From Chitinophaga rupis (GTDB taxonomy: Bacteria; Bacteroidota; Bacteroidia; Chitinophagales; Chitinophagaceae): a stretch of DNA of 64,000 nt. Of the stretch, positions 38,470-47,231 are shown in pieces. The DNA lies in NCBI RefSeq assembly GCF_900109685.1, contig NZ_FOBB01000001.1, positions 682,001 to 746,000 on the forward strand, in the 5' to 3' direction. Within the stretch, counting starts at the first letter, position 1. Every line of letters starts with the position of its first letter. The position numbers were made by a program, and so were the translations under genes. The notes beneath the pieces are model-generated. The model saw only the letters and a program-made list of their open reading frames with translations. It had not been told where the DNA came from and searched no databases.

Positions 38470-38500
38470 CAAAGATAAGGGGAATGTGAGAATGTGCAAA
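38470..38500 (-). promoter_or_regulatory. Predicted glyS promoter
   Basis: On the minus strand TTTG (38500-38497), a spacer of exactly 19 bases and TATCTTTG (38477-38470) form a perfect Bacteroidota consensus. The ATG follows after 7 bases. The TTTG lies in a TGCAAATG word repeat (38487-38525). Confidence 0.8.
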
Positions 38501-38590
38501 TGTGCGAATATGCAGATGTGCAAATGGATTAAAATTATTTTAATGTATTGATGGTCAGCCAGTTGAAGTCATTCTCTGCGTACCTGCGCA

Positions 38591-39517
38591 TCAATTCATT
38601 GTTTCCTCTTCCACCTCCACCTGCTTGATCCATACGGCATATTCATTCGGGTAAATGCGGGCCCCAAAGTGCTGTACATATACCCGGGTAAACTCTGCCC
38701 CAAAGTAAAGGATAGCTGCCGAATAATATACCCATAGGAGGATTATAACGATGGAACCTGCGGCGCCATAGGTAGAGCCAACCTTGCTGGCACCCAGGTA
38801 AACCCCGATGGCAAACTTACCCAGCATAAACAGGATGGCCGTGGCAATGGAGCCTATGATCACATCACGCCAGCGGATACGGGCATCCGGCAATACTTTA
38901 AAGATAACAGCAAACAGGGCGGTGATCACTGCAAAGGTAATGGCCAGGTTCACCAGGTAAATAACAACCATGCCTACCTGCGGGAACAGATTGGCCAGGC
39001 GCTGGTTAAAGATCTCTATGATACCATTCACTACCAGGGATACCAGCAGTATGAACCCCATGCTTATTACCAGTGAAAAGGACTGCAGGCGGTTCATAAT
39101 CATGCGCACCAGGCCTTTACCCTTTTTGGGCTTGGATTTTAGCCGCCAGATGGTATTAATGGAATCCTGTATTTCTGCAAACACGCCGGTAGCGCCAATG
39201 AACAGCGTTACAAAACCCACGATGGTGGCCCAGCTCATATCCTGCGAGAGGGAGGCATTCCGGATCATTTGCTGTACCTGGATGGCGGCCTCGCTGCCTA
39301 CCAGGCCCTTGATCTGGCTGTACAGGGTGCCTTCTATGGCTTCCCGGCCCAGGAAAAGGTCGCAGAAAAAAATGATCACAATCAGCATGGGCGCCACGGA
39401 GAAAATAGTGTAATAGGCCAGGGAGGCACTTAACTTCAGCACCTTGTCGTCAATAAAATCGCTGAAGGTTTGTTTAAGTATAGTCCAGTAAGTTTTTATC
39501 CCGGTAGAGAGCTGCAT
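38591..39517 (-). CDS. YihY/BrkB family inner-membrane protein
   Basis: A 308-residue polytopic membrane protein with about six transmembrane segments. It matches YihY/BrkB: the start FSDFIDDKVLKLSASLAYYT then FSVAPMLIVIIFF, the central IGATGVFAEIQDSINTIW and the end VYYSAAILYFGAEFTRVYVQ are family signatures. These proteins were once annotated as ribonuclease BN by mistake; the real role is unknown. It is a single gene between glyS and the MazG gene on the same strand, with 76 bases to the MazG stop. No catalytic residues are expected. Confidence 0.9.
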   Translation of the reverse strand: MQLSTGIKTYWTILKQTFSDFIDDKVLKLSASLAYYTIFSVAPMLIVIIFFCDLFLGREAIEGTLYSQIKGLVGSEAAIQVQQMIRNASLSQDMSWATIVGFVTLFIGATGVFAEIQDSINTIWRLKSKPKKGKGLVRMIMNRLQSFSLVISMGFILLVSLVVNGIIEIFNQRLANLFPQVGMVVIYLVNLAITFAVITALFAVIFKVLPDARIRWRDVIIGSIATAILFMLGKFAIGVYLGASKVGSTYGAAGSIVIILLWVYYSAAILYFGAEFTRVYVQHFGARIYPNEYAVWIKQVEVEEETMN

Positions 39518-39593
39518 ATGTAGAATTTTTCAGGCTGACAACATGTGGTGATCCAAAATCGTACCTGCAAGGCAGGTTCAGGGCCTGAGCGGA

Positions 39594-39926
39594 TCATTTC
39601 AGTTTTTCATTCTGCTGATGCCTGGTAGCATCCCGGATGTTCTTTTTATCAAAATTCTTTTCCAGGGCTACCGTCATATCAATGCCGGTTTGGTTGGCAA
39701 TGCAGAGCAGCACCCACATCACATCCGCCAGCTCATCGGCCAGGTCTTTCTTTTTATCGGTTTCTTTAGCGGATTGATCGCCATACTGGCGGGCCATAAT
39801 ACGGGCTACTTCGCCTACTTCCTCCGTTAAAATGGCCATATTGGTGAGCTCACTGAAATAACGCACACCCGTGGTGTTGATCCATTGATCTATTTTTTCC
39901 TGGGCTTCCTGTATGGTCATGCTCAT
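39594..39926 (-). CDS. MazG-like nucleotide pyrophosphohydrolase
   Basis: A 110-residue all-alpha NTP pyrophosphatase. The metal-binding pattern is present: TEEVGEVARIM (EExxE at residues 35-39) and DLADELADVMWVL (ExxD). These enzymes hydrolyse non-canonical or excess nucleoside triphosphates to monophosphates and work as dimers or tetramers; the short single-domain kind is close to RS21-C6/MazG-like proteins. There is a choice of start: MSM begins at 39926 and a second Met at 39920. The minus-strand TATCTTTA lies 13 bases upstream. The lipoprotein gene is divergent. Confidence 0.88.
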   Translation of the reverse strand: MSMTIQEAQEKIDQWINTTGVRYFSELTNMAILTEEVGEVARIMARQYGDQSAKETDKKKDLADELADVMWVLLCIANQTGIDMTVALEKNFDKKNIRDATRHQQNEKLK

Positions 39927-39986
39927 GGCTTTATTTCCTTAAAGATAAAGGATTGGGTTATATTAGCGGCAACCTATTGTATGCAT

Positions 39987-40478
39987 ATGAAACCATTTTC
40001 CCTTTTATTAATAGCCGGCGCCGCGCTGGCGGTTAGCTGCCAGCAAAGCGGTACTACTACTGACCACACCAGTGACAGCACCCTTACACAAGGCGATACT
40101 GCAACTACTGCCAGCACCAGCCCTTTAGCTACCGGGTTGCAATGTTTTACGCAGGTGGTAGGGAAGGATACCGCCTTTCTGCACCTGGAAGCCGCCAATG
40201 ACAGCATTAGTGGGCAGCTGGAATACCACCGTTATGAAAAGGATTCCAATAAAGGAGACATTAAAGGCAGCTTACAAGGCAACATCATTACCGTGCAATA
40301 CCATTTTATGAGCGAAGGTATGATGAGCACCCGCCAGGAGGTATTTAAGCTGGATGGAGAGCGTCTGTACGCAGGCCTGCCCGCTTCTTTTGATGAACAG
40401 GGTGCGCCTGTTTTTGAAAAAGACCCAGCCAATATAAAATTTGATACAACACCTTTTGTAAAAGTTCCCTGTCCTTAA
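39987..40478 (+). CDS. Lipoprotein of unknown function
   Basis: A 163-residue lipoprotein (start MKPFSLLLIAGAALAVSCQQ; a Met two codons upstream at 39981 is an alternative). The lipobox is LAVSC and the mature N-terminus is a Thr/Ser/Asp-rich linker (TTTDHTSDSTLTQGDTATTA). The globular part is short beta-strand sequence with GQLEYHRYEKDSNKGDIKGS and repeats of GxIxxxQYHFM. I do not recognise a named family, though similar small lipoproteins are frequent in Chitinophagaceae. It diverges from the MazG gene and precedes dtd, which is on the other strand. Confidence 0.8.
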   Translation: MKPFSLLLIAGAALAVSCQQSGTTTDHTSDSTLTQGDTATTASTSPLATGLQCFTQVVGKDTAFLHLEAANDSISGQLEYHRYEKDSNKGDIKGSLQGNIITVQYHFMSEGMMSTRQEVFKLDGERLYAGLPASFDEQGAPVFEKDPANIKFDTTPFVKVPCP

Positions 40479-40539
40479 GGGCACGCGTATACGAAGCAGC
40501 TATCATTGCGCAGCGTGGCGTGTTATAATCTGCCGGGGA

Positions 40540-40992
40540 TTACTCCCTTGCCTGGGTATCTATGGTAATGGTCACCGGCCCGTCGTTTAGCAGGGCTACT
40601 TTCATATCTGCGCCAAAAATGCCCATTTGCACGGGTTTGCCCAGGTCCTGCCCCAGCTGCGTAATCATTTTTTCATACATGGGAATGGCAATTTCCGGCT
40701 TACTGGCGCGTATATACGAAGGACGGTTGCCTTTTTTAGTGCTGGCGTGCAGGGTGAATTGGCTTACCAGCAAAATACCGCCACCAATTTCTTTAACGGA
40801 CAGGTTCATTACCCCGGCTTCATCGCCAAAAATGCGCAGGTTTGTTATTTTATTACTCAGCCAGGTAATATCTTCCTGGCCATCTGCATCCTCAATACCC
40901 ACGAATACCAGCAGTCCCGGCCCTATTTCACCGGTAATTTTCCCGTCAACCGTAACAGATGCCTGTGTTACCCGTTGTATAACTGCCCGCAT
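40540..40992 (-). CDS. dtd: D-aminoacyl-tRNA deacylase
   Basis: A 150-residue DTD, which cleaves D-amino acids (and glycine mis-charged on tRNA-Ala) from tRNA. I chose ATG 40992 because it gives MRAVIQRVTQASVTVDGKIT, the canonical N-terminus; the longer frame to 41097 runs back over arfB. The two cross-dimer motifs that make the active site are visible: LLVSQFTLHAST (SQxT) and NDGPVTI (NxGPVT). It lies back to back with arfB, 39 bases apart, so two aminoacyl-tRNA quality-control genes share one control region. Length is normal. Confidence 0.96.
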   Translation of the reverse strand: MRAVIQRVTQASVTVDGKITGEIGPGLLVFVGIEDADGQEDITWLSNKITNLRIFGDEAGVMNLSVKEIGGGILLVSQFTLHASTKKGNRPSYIRASKPEIAIPMYEKMITQLGQDLGKPVQMGIFGADMKVALLNDGPVTITIDTQARE

Positions 40993-41031
40993 ATTCAATA
41001 ATTTTTGTGCGGAAGTTAATAAATTGCATAC

Positions 41032-41430
41032 ATGCAACCGGATATTTCCAGTGAGATCAGTTTCCGCACCGCCCGCAGCGGCGGCAAGGGCGGACAAAAT
41101 GTGAACAAGGTGGAAACCATGGTGGAAGGTTATTTTAATGTACCCGCATCTGCCCTGTTAACCCCTGAACAAAAAACCCTAATACAGGAAAAGCTGGCCA
41201 ACCGTATTAATGCGGAAGGCGTGCTGCAGGTACGCTCCCAGGAGGCCCGCACCCAGCTGGCCAATAAGCAGCTGGTAGTTAAAAAAATGCAGGAGCTGGT
41301 ACATAAAGCCTTAATAGTTCCTAAAAAACGAAAGGCTTCCAAACCCAGCAAAGCAATGATAGAAAAGCGGCTGCAGCTCAAAAAACGCCTGTCGGATAAA
41401 AAACAAATGCGGCGGGGCGGGATGGAATAA
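41032..41430 (+). CDS. arfB: Alternative ribosome-rescue factor ArfB (aminoacyl-tRNA hydrolase)
   Basis: A 132-residue ArfB/YaeJ. The catalytic GGQ is at residues 20-22 in RSGGKGGQNVNKVET, and the basic C-terminal tail (KKRKASKPSKAMIEKRLQL and KKRLSDKKQMRRGG) would enter the empty mRNA channel. It releases peptides from ribosomes stalled on mRNA without a stop codon. It lacks the codon-recognition domains of RF1/RF2, as expected. It is divergent from dtd with a 39-base shared control region, and the flippase gene follows 31 bases downstream. Confidence 0.93.
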   Translation: MQPDISSEISFRTARSGGKGGQNVNKVETMVEGYFNVPASALLTPEQKTLIQEKLANRINAEGVLQVRSQEARTQLANKQLVVKKMQELVHKALIVPKKRKASKPSKAMIEKRLQLKKRLSDKKQMRRGGME

Positions 41431-41437
41431 TAACGCT

Positions 41438-41445
41438 TACTTTTG
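41438..41445 (+). promoter_or_regulatory. Predicted -7 element of the flippase gene
   Basis: TACTTTTG matches TAnnTTTG and lies 16 bases before the TTG start at 41462. No TTG is found at the expected upstream distance, so confidence is moderate. arfB ends 8 bases before it. Confidence 0.5.
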
Positions 41446-41461
41446 ATCAAAATTCAGGGCA

Positions 41462-42994
41462 TTGAGCATTAAATCACTGGCAGGACAAACCATTTACTAC
41501 GGATTAAGTAATATAGCGAGCAAACTGCTCAACTATTTCCTGACGCCATTTTACCTGGGAATAATTACCCCTGCCGACTTTGGGGAGATGAACAACGTGT
41601 ATGCCTACATTCCCTTCATGAATATTGTGCTTACCTATGGTATGGAAACGGCCTTTTTCCGCTTTGCCAAAAAGGATAACCGGCAGCAGGTGCTCAGCAG
41701 CGCTACTATTTCCCTGCTGATCTCCACGGTAAGCGTGACCCTTATATTATTCTTATTACGCGGCCCGGTAGCCCATTCCTATGCGGGTAACCTGGCGGGG
41801 TTAACAGCCCATCCCGGATTTTATTACTATATAATACTGGTCATGGCGTTTGATGCGCTAACGGCTATTCCCTTTGCACAGCTACGGCTGGAGGGGCGGC
41901 CCATCCGTTATGCCGCCATTCGTATAGCCGGTATTGCCGCCACTGTTTTCTTTAACGTGTTTTTCCTGTACCTGTGCCCCCTGCTTTACCAGGCAGGCCA
42001 CCACTGGGTGCCCAATGTGCAGGTGAATGCAGATCCGCTGGGGTATGTGTACCTGAGCAATATGCTGGGCAGCGGCCTTACCTTGCTGCTATTTGTGCCG
42101 CAGATCTTAAAGATCGAATGGAAGTTTGATGCTGCCCTGTGGAAGCAAATGGTACAATATGCCCTGCCGCTGATCATTGTAGGTATGGCCGGTATGGTAA
42201 ATGAAACCTTTGACCGGGCCTGGTTTCTGCCACAGTTCCTGCCGGGCAATGATATGGAAGCTAAAAAGGTGATCATAGGGCTGTACAGCGCCAATTACAA
42301 GCTGGCCATCCTCATTACCATGTTCATACAGGCATTCCGGTTAGGGGCAGAACCTTATTTCTTTAAACAGGCGGAGGGCGAAAACCCGCAGCGGATATAT
42401 GCCCGTATTATGAAGCTATTTGTAATACTGCTTTGTTTTATGTTCCTGTTTGTAAGCCTGTACCTGAATGTGTGGAAGATATTTTTACGCAAACCTTTCT
42501 ACTACCAGGGTATGCGCATAGTGCCGGTGCTGCTGCTGGCCAATATGTTCCTGGGTATTTATTATAACCTTACCATCTGGTTCAAGCTTACGGACCGTAC
42601 GCGGGCAGGCGCTGTTATTACACTGATCACCGCTGCGCTGGCCTTTTTATTTAACTACTGGTGGATACCTATTATGGGCTATTATGGCGCTGCGCTGGCC
42701 ACTATGGTATGTTACTTTATTCAGATGGCAGTTTGTTATGTATGGGGGCAAAAACATTACCCGGTACCTTACCATCTGCCCAGGATCCTTACCTATATTA
42801 CCCTGGCGGTAGTTACCTGGTATGTGTTCCACTTACTGAATACCCACCTGCTTTCCCCCGGAAATATATATGCTTTAAAACCACTTTCGCTGATCGTAGC
42901 TACCCTTTTATTTGCAGCATACGGCTGGTTTATACTGCGCATGGAGCGCAAAGAGTTTCAGCGGCTGCCCTTCATTGGGAAGTACCTCCGATAG
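41462..42994 (+). CDS. Polysaccharide biosynthesis/flippase protein (Wzx/MATE-like), TTG start
   Basis: A 510-residue membrane protein with about twelve to fourteen helices. It belongs to the MOP superfamily group of polysaccharide flippases. The N-terminus MSIKSLAGQTIYYGLSNIAS is the family start, and there is no ATG nearby, so the TTG at 41462 is very likely correct. Other marks are FGEMNNVYAYIPFMNIVLTY and the C-terminal run of hydrophobic helices. Flippases of this kind move undecaprenyl-linked glycans across the inner membrane. Glycosyltransferases are not adjacent. The exact cargo is unknown. A WecA-like initiator is encoded 29 kb away. Confidence 0.88.
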   Translation: MSIKSLAGQTIYYGLSNIASKLLNYFLTPFYLGIITPADFGEMNNVYAYIPFMNIVLTYGMETAFFRFAKKDNRQQVLSSATISLLISTVSVTLILFLLRGPVAHSYAGNLAGLTAHPGFYYYIILVMAFDALTAIPFAQLRLEGRPIRYAAIRIAGIAATVFFNVFFLYLCPLLYQAGHHWVPNVQVNADPLGYVYLSNMLGSGLTLLLFVPQILKIEWKFDAALWKQMVQYALPLIIVGMAGMVNETFDRAWFLPQFLPGNDMEAKKVIIGLYSANYKLAILITMFIQAFRLGAEPYFFKQAEGENPQRIYARIMKLFVILLCFMFLFVSLYLNVWKIFLRKPFYYQGMRIVPVLLLANMFLGIYYNLTIWFKLTDRTRAGAVITLITAALAFLFNYWWIPIMGYYGAALATMVCYFIQMAVCYVWGQKHYPVPYHLPRILTYITLAVVTWYVFHLLNTHLLSPGNIYALKPLSLIVATLLFAAYGWFILRMERKEFQRLPFIGKYLR

Positions 42995-43071
42995 CAATAA
43001 ATAATAAAGGGGCCTGCATGTACATGAAGTGCATGCATAACGATTATTATTTATTCATTCTTCATTATTAA

Positions 43072-43710
43072 TTATTTCAGGAAAGGATTGTGTAGTTTCT
43101 CGAACCCAATAGTAGTGGCAGGGCCATGCCCGGGATACACCTTTACCGCATCGGGTAATACAAACAGCTTTTGACGGATGCTGTTCAAAAGGGTTTGATG
43201 ATGGCCACCCGGCAGGTCTGTACGGCCAATGCTCTGGTAAAAGAGCACATCGCCCGCAATTACAAACTGTTCCTGCGCGCAGTAGAATGATACGCTGCCC
43301 GGGGAGTGCCCGGGTGTAAGCAGCACCTCCAGCTCATAGGCGCCCAGGGTTATTTTTTCCCCTTCTTCCATATAACGGGCAGGCATAGGCGAAGGTTCAA
43401 AAGGTACGTTATACATAGCGCCTGCCTGGGGGGAACGATCCAGCACCGGCTGTTCCAGCTTATGGATCTCCAGCCCTACATTAAAGGTTTTTGCTATAAG
43501 GCGGTTCCCAAAAATATGATCCAGGTGACAGTGCGTATTTAGCAGGCGGGTAACATTTAACCCCTCTTTTTCGATATACTCCAGTAATTCTTTTCTTTCT
43601 TCCTCAAAATAACAGCCAGGGTCTATAATTATGCAATCCCTTTTTTCGTTAATAAGCAAATAGGTGTTCTCCTCGAATGGATTGTAGGGGAAATATTTGA
43701 TTTCAATCAT
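43072..43710 (-). CDS. Metallo-beta-lactamase fold hydrolase (glyoxalase II-like)
   Basis: A 212-residue MBL-fold enzyme. The metal-binding motif is NTHCHLDH (His60, His62, Asp64, His65), followed by HSPGS, AGDVLF and the last ligand in PGHGPAT. The overall size and spacing fit the single-domain glyoxalase II/persulfide dioxygenase-like group in the Bacteroidota, which hydrolyse thioesters such as S-lactoylglutathione or act on sulfur substrates. I cannot choose the substrate. It is a single-gene unit convergent with the flippase and divergent from the large barrel protein. AT-rich TTAATTATT words lie next to its stop. Confidence 0.9.
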   Translation of the reverse strand: MIEIKYFPYNPFEENTYLLINEKRDCIIIDPGCYFEEERKELLEYIEKEGLNVTRLLNTHCHLDHIFGNRLIAKTFNVGLEIHKLEQPVLDRSPQAGAMYNVPFEPSPMPARYMEEGEKITLGAYELEVLLTPGHSPGSVSFYCAQEQFVIAGDVLFYQSIGRTDLPGGHHQTLLNSIRQKLFVLPDAVKVYPGHGPATTIGFEKLHNPFLK

Positions 43711-43766
43711 TGTTACCCGATTTTTGCTAATTTTAATTCAGATACAATATTATCAATACTTTCTGT

Positions 43767-46700
43767 ATGAACAGATTTACTACCAGGTTATTCTTCACCG
43801 GTACCCTATTACTAACCACGTATTTTCTATCCCAGGCACAGACCAATACTGTTGAATTCGGGCAAAACCGTGTACAGCACAAGAATTTCAAGTGGCGGTA
43901 CTATCAAACCCGGCATTTCAACACCTATTTTAGTCAGAACGGGCTGGAATTGGGTAAGTATGTGGCCCAGGAAGCCGAGAAGGAGTTACCCTCGCTGGAA
44001 CAGTTCATGGAGTTCTCTTTCCGTCAAAGGCTGAATATAGTAGTATATAACAGCTTTGGGGAAATGAAGCAGTCCAACATAGGTATTGGTGTAGACTGGC
44101 AGAACACCGGCGGGGTTACTAAACTGGTGGGTAATAAAATGATCGTTTATTTTGATGGCGACCATAAACACCTGCAGAACCAGATACGGCAGGGCATAGC
44201 CCGCGTAATGCTGGAAACCCTTTTGTTTGGTGAGGATATCGGCGAGTTTGCCGGTAATGCTGTATTGATAGATTTCCCCAAATGGTTTACAGACGGCTTT
44301 ATTGCCTATGCGGCAGAGAACTGGAATGCGGAAAAAGATGAAGAGCTGAAAGCCATCCTGCAATCCGGTAAATATACCAAGTTCAATTCCCTTGCATATG
44401 ACCATCCCCTGCTGGCCGGCCATGCATTCTGGTTTTATGTGGAGAGCAAATACGGAAAAGATGCCGTGCCCTACCTCATGTACATATCCCGCATAAACCG
44501 TGGGCTGAAAAGAGGTTTTGAGCAGGTGCTGAGCCAAACGCCCAAAAAGGCTATGGAAGATTTCATGACGTACAACCTCAGGAAATACCAGCAGGATAAC
44601 CGTCGCCGCCGGCAAATAGCCCGTGGCCGCACCGTGGTAACGCGCGAGATAGGTAAATCCGACTTTTACCGTTTCCAGGCCAATCCCCGGAATAATTCCT
44701 ACGCTGTAGTAGAATTTAAGAAAGGCCTGTACCGCGTGCAGATACAGGTAGGCGACAATAAACCGAAAATACTGCTGCGCAGCGGTGTAAAACAGCTGGC
44801 CAACCAGCTGGATCCCAACTACCCGCAAATAGCCTGGAACCAGAAGGGTAACCGCATTGCCGTTGTTTATGAATATGAAGGCCGCACCCGCCTGATGGTG
44901 TATGATCTGATCAGCAAGATCACCACCAAACAGGACCTGAACATGTTTGACCGGGTGATAGATATGAAGTACTTCTTTGAATTTGATAATACCCTGCTGC
45001 TCTCTGCTGTTAAGAACGGGCATACGGATATTTTCACCTATAACATCAGCAACTACAAAACAGAACAGATCACCAACGACGTGTATGATGACCTGGACCC
45101 TTCTTTTGTGGCCTTCCCGGGTAAAAGCGGTATCATTTATTCATCCAACCGCCCTTCGCCCACTGCACGCAGTGCAGATACCGTGCTGCCTGGCGGCCGG
45201 TATAATGTATTCCTGGTTGATAACTGGAACAAGACCTCTGAAAAACAGATCTCCCAGCTAACAGATATGAAGTATGGCGATGCGCGCCTGCCCATGCAGT
45301 ATAATAACACACACTTTACATTTGTAACGGACGAAAATGGGATCCGTAACCGCTTTGCCGGTTTCTTTAAATCAGAAAGAGCGGGTGTGGACAGCTTATT
45401 CTTTGTTGGTTCAGAGATCCTTCATAACCCGGAGCCTTCTGAGCTGGATTCTGCATTATCCGCATATGGCGCTACTGCTCCGGATTCCGTGGCAGCAATT
45501 ACCATCACTAAAGATTCAACCTACGTATTCCCGGTAAGCAACTACCAATATGGTATTAAGGAATCCCGTATAGCAGGCGACCAGGGAATGGTATCTGAAG
45601 TAACGGCCATTAACAATTTTAAACGTTTGGTGAAGCTGAAGGTAGATACTACGGCCTTGCGTAAACGTAATGTAACGGCCCGGCCTACCGCCTTCCGCCA
45701 GTACCAGATGCACCAGGACAGCATTCGTATGGGATTGCCTACCTACCACGGACAGCAGCCACCCAGGGATACTGTTAAGAAGCCTGACTTTTTCCAGAAC
45801 GAATTTGGAAATGAACCGGCAGACAGCAGCGCAGCTGTGAAAGATGGCATACCGCCCATTTCAATACCACAGATAGAAGCTGTGCTGAAAAAAGCGCGCC
45901 TGCTGCCGTATAAGCTCAAATTCTCATCAGACTACCTGATTGCACAGATAGATAACTCCGTGCTTATTAACAAGTACCAGCCCTTTACAGGCCCTCCGGT
46001 AAGCCCCATCCGCTTAACAGACCCGGTGAACGGCTTAATTCGTATAGGCGTAAGCGATCTGATGGAAGATTATAAGTTCAGCGGCGGCTTCCGCATACCT
46101 TCCTCCCTGGATGGTACGGAATACTTTGCCTCTTTTGCTTACCTTAAAAAACGGTTTGATTATAAATTCACTTATTACCGTAAGGTAGATAAGGCATCTT
46201 TGGGCGATCAGTATCCCATTAAGCTGAAGACCAACCTGTACCAGCTGGAAGTACGCTATCCGTTTGACGAGGTACGCAGCCTGCGCCTGCAAACCGGCTT
46301 CCGTAATGACCGTATGGTGATACTGGCATCTGACGATCAGAGCCTGAAAGTGCAGGACTTCAGCGAAAACTATGCGCTGGTACGCCTGGAATATGTGTAT
46401 GACAATACCATTAACCCGGCTATTAATATCTGGAACGGTACCCGCTATAAGATCTATGGCGATATGAACGCCCAGCTTTCCGGTGACCTGAATGGCTTCT
46501 TTAACCCCACCGCAGCGGGTAAAGGCAAATTCACCTACAACATGGGTATTGATGTGCGGCACTATGAAAAAATATACCGCAACTTTATATGGGCCACCCG
46601 CTTCTCTGCCGACCTTTCATGGGGTACCCGCAAGCTGCTGTATTACCTGGGTGGTGTAGACAACTGGCTGAACCCGAAGATCAATACCAACACACCGGTA

Positions 46701-47132
46701 GACCTGACGGCCAACTACGGCTTCCAGACGCTGGCGGTGAACATGCGCGGGTATAAGCAAAATGCCAAGAATGGTAATAATGTAATGCTGTTCAATACAG
46801 AGCTGCGCCTGCCGGTGTTTGCCACCTTTATTGAGAAGCCCATTAACTCTGCCTTCCTGCGCAACTTCCAGCTCACCTCTTTCATAGACCTGGGTACTGC
46901 CTGGAATAAGACGCTGAACTTTAAAGATGCCAACTACACTTATTACAACGGCAGCGATGGTGTAACAGTGAAGATCAAAGAAGGCTTCCTGGGCCCCTTT
47001 GTAGGCGGCTATGGTTTTGGCGCCCGCACTACTATTGCAGGTTATTTCCTGCGGGTAGATGCCGGCTGGCCGATGATCGCTTTCTTCCGCGGCAACCCGA
47101 TCTGGTACTTTGGTATGGGCGTGGATTTCTAA
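43767..47132 (+). CDS. Large exported protein: peptidase MA-like domain, TolB-type propeller and outer-membrane barrel-like end
   Basis: A 1121-residue protein with a signal peptide MNRFTTRLFFTGTLLLTTYF ending near SQAQ. Residues about 30-270 look like a gluzincin/peptidase MA-type domain without a visible HExxH. Residues about 300-650 contain repeats such as YPQIAWNQKGNRIAVVYEYE and DDLDPSFVAFPGKSGIIYSS like a TolB WD40-type propeller. Residues about 750-1121 are alternating strands ending FRGNPIWYFGMGVDF, like Omp85/surface-antigen barrels. The join suggests a periplasmic propeller tethered to an outer-membrane pore. It is preceded by a divergent MBL gene and ended by a terminator. Function is unknown. 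Confidence 0.8.
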   Translation: MNRFTTRLFFTGTLLLTTYFLSQAQTNTVEFGQNRVQHKNFKWRYYQTRHFNTYFSQNGLELGKYVAQEAEKELPSLEQFMEFSFRQRLNIVVYNSFGEMKQSNIGIGVDWQNTGGVTKLVGNKMIVYFDGDHKHLQNQIRQGIARVMLETLLFGEDIGEFAGNAVLIDFPKWFTDGFIAYAAENWNAEKDEELKAILQSGKYTKFNSLAYDHPLLAGHAFWFYVESKYGKDAVPYLMYISRINRGLKRGFEQVLSQTPKKAMEDFMTYNLRKYQQDNRRRRQIARGRTVVTREIGKSDFYRFQANPRNNSYAVVEFKKGLYRVQIQVGDNKPKILLRSGVKQLANQLDPNYPQIAWNQKGNRIAVVYEYEGRTRLMVYDLISKITTKQDLNMFDRVIDMKYFFEFDNTLLLSAVKNGHTDIFTYNISNYKTEQITNDVYDDLDPSFVAFPGKSGIIYSSNRPSPTARSADTVLPGGRYNVFLVDNWNKTSEKQISQLTDMKYGDARLPMQYNNTHFTFVTDENGIRNRFAGFFKSERAGVDSLFFVGSEILHNPEPSELDSALSAYGATAPDSVAAITITKDSTYVFPVSNYQYGIKESRIAGDQGMVSEVTAINNFKRLVKLKVDTTALRKRNVTARPTAFRQYQMHQDSIRMGLPTYHGQQPPRDTVKKPDFFQNEFGNEPADSSAAVKDGIPPISIPQIEAVLKKARLLPYKLKFSSDYLIAQIDNSVLINKYQPFTGPPVSPIRLTDPVNGLIRIGVSDLMEDYKFSGGFRIPSSLDGTEYFASFAYLKKRFDYKFTYYRKVDKASLGDQYPIKLKTNLYQLEVRYPFDEVRSLRLQTGFRNDRMVILASDDQSLKVQDFSENYALVRLEYVYDNTINPAINIWNGTRYKIYGDMNAQLSGDLNGFFNPTAAGKGKFTYNMGIDVRHYEKIYRNFIWATRFSADLSWGTRKLLYYLGGVDNWLNPKINTNTPVDLTANYGFQTLAVNMRGYKQNAKNGNNVMLFNTELRLPVFATFIEKPINSAFLRNFQLTSFIDLGTAWNKTLNFKDANYTYYNGSDGVTVKIKEGFLGPFVGGYGFGARTTIAGYFLRVDAGWPMIAFFRGNPIWYFGMGVDF

Positions 47133-47157
47133 GCAAATACAATCATCTTTATACAGC

Positions 47158-47194
47158 AAGGGGGTGTATCATTAAAACGATACACCCCCTTTTT
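47158..47194 (+). terminator. Terminator after the large barrel protein gene
   Basis: AAGGGGGTGTATC, loop ATTAAAAC, GATACACCCCCTT give a 13-bp stem followed by TTTT AATT. It starts 25 bases past the stop. Confidence 0.92.
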
Positions 47195-47231
47195 AATTGA
47201 TATAGGGTATCCGGACAATAGATAATTCTTT

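Noticed and set aside
43986..45023. 345-codon minus-strand frame inside the large barrel gene
   Set aside because: Codons mirror the plus-strand gene, and no motif or ribosome site supports it.
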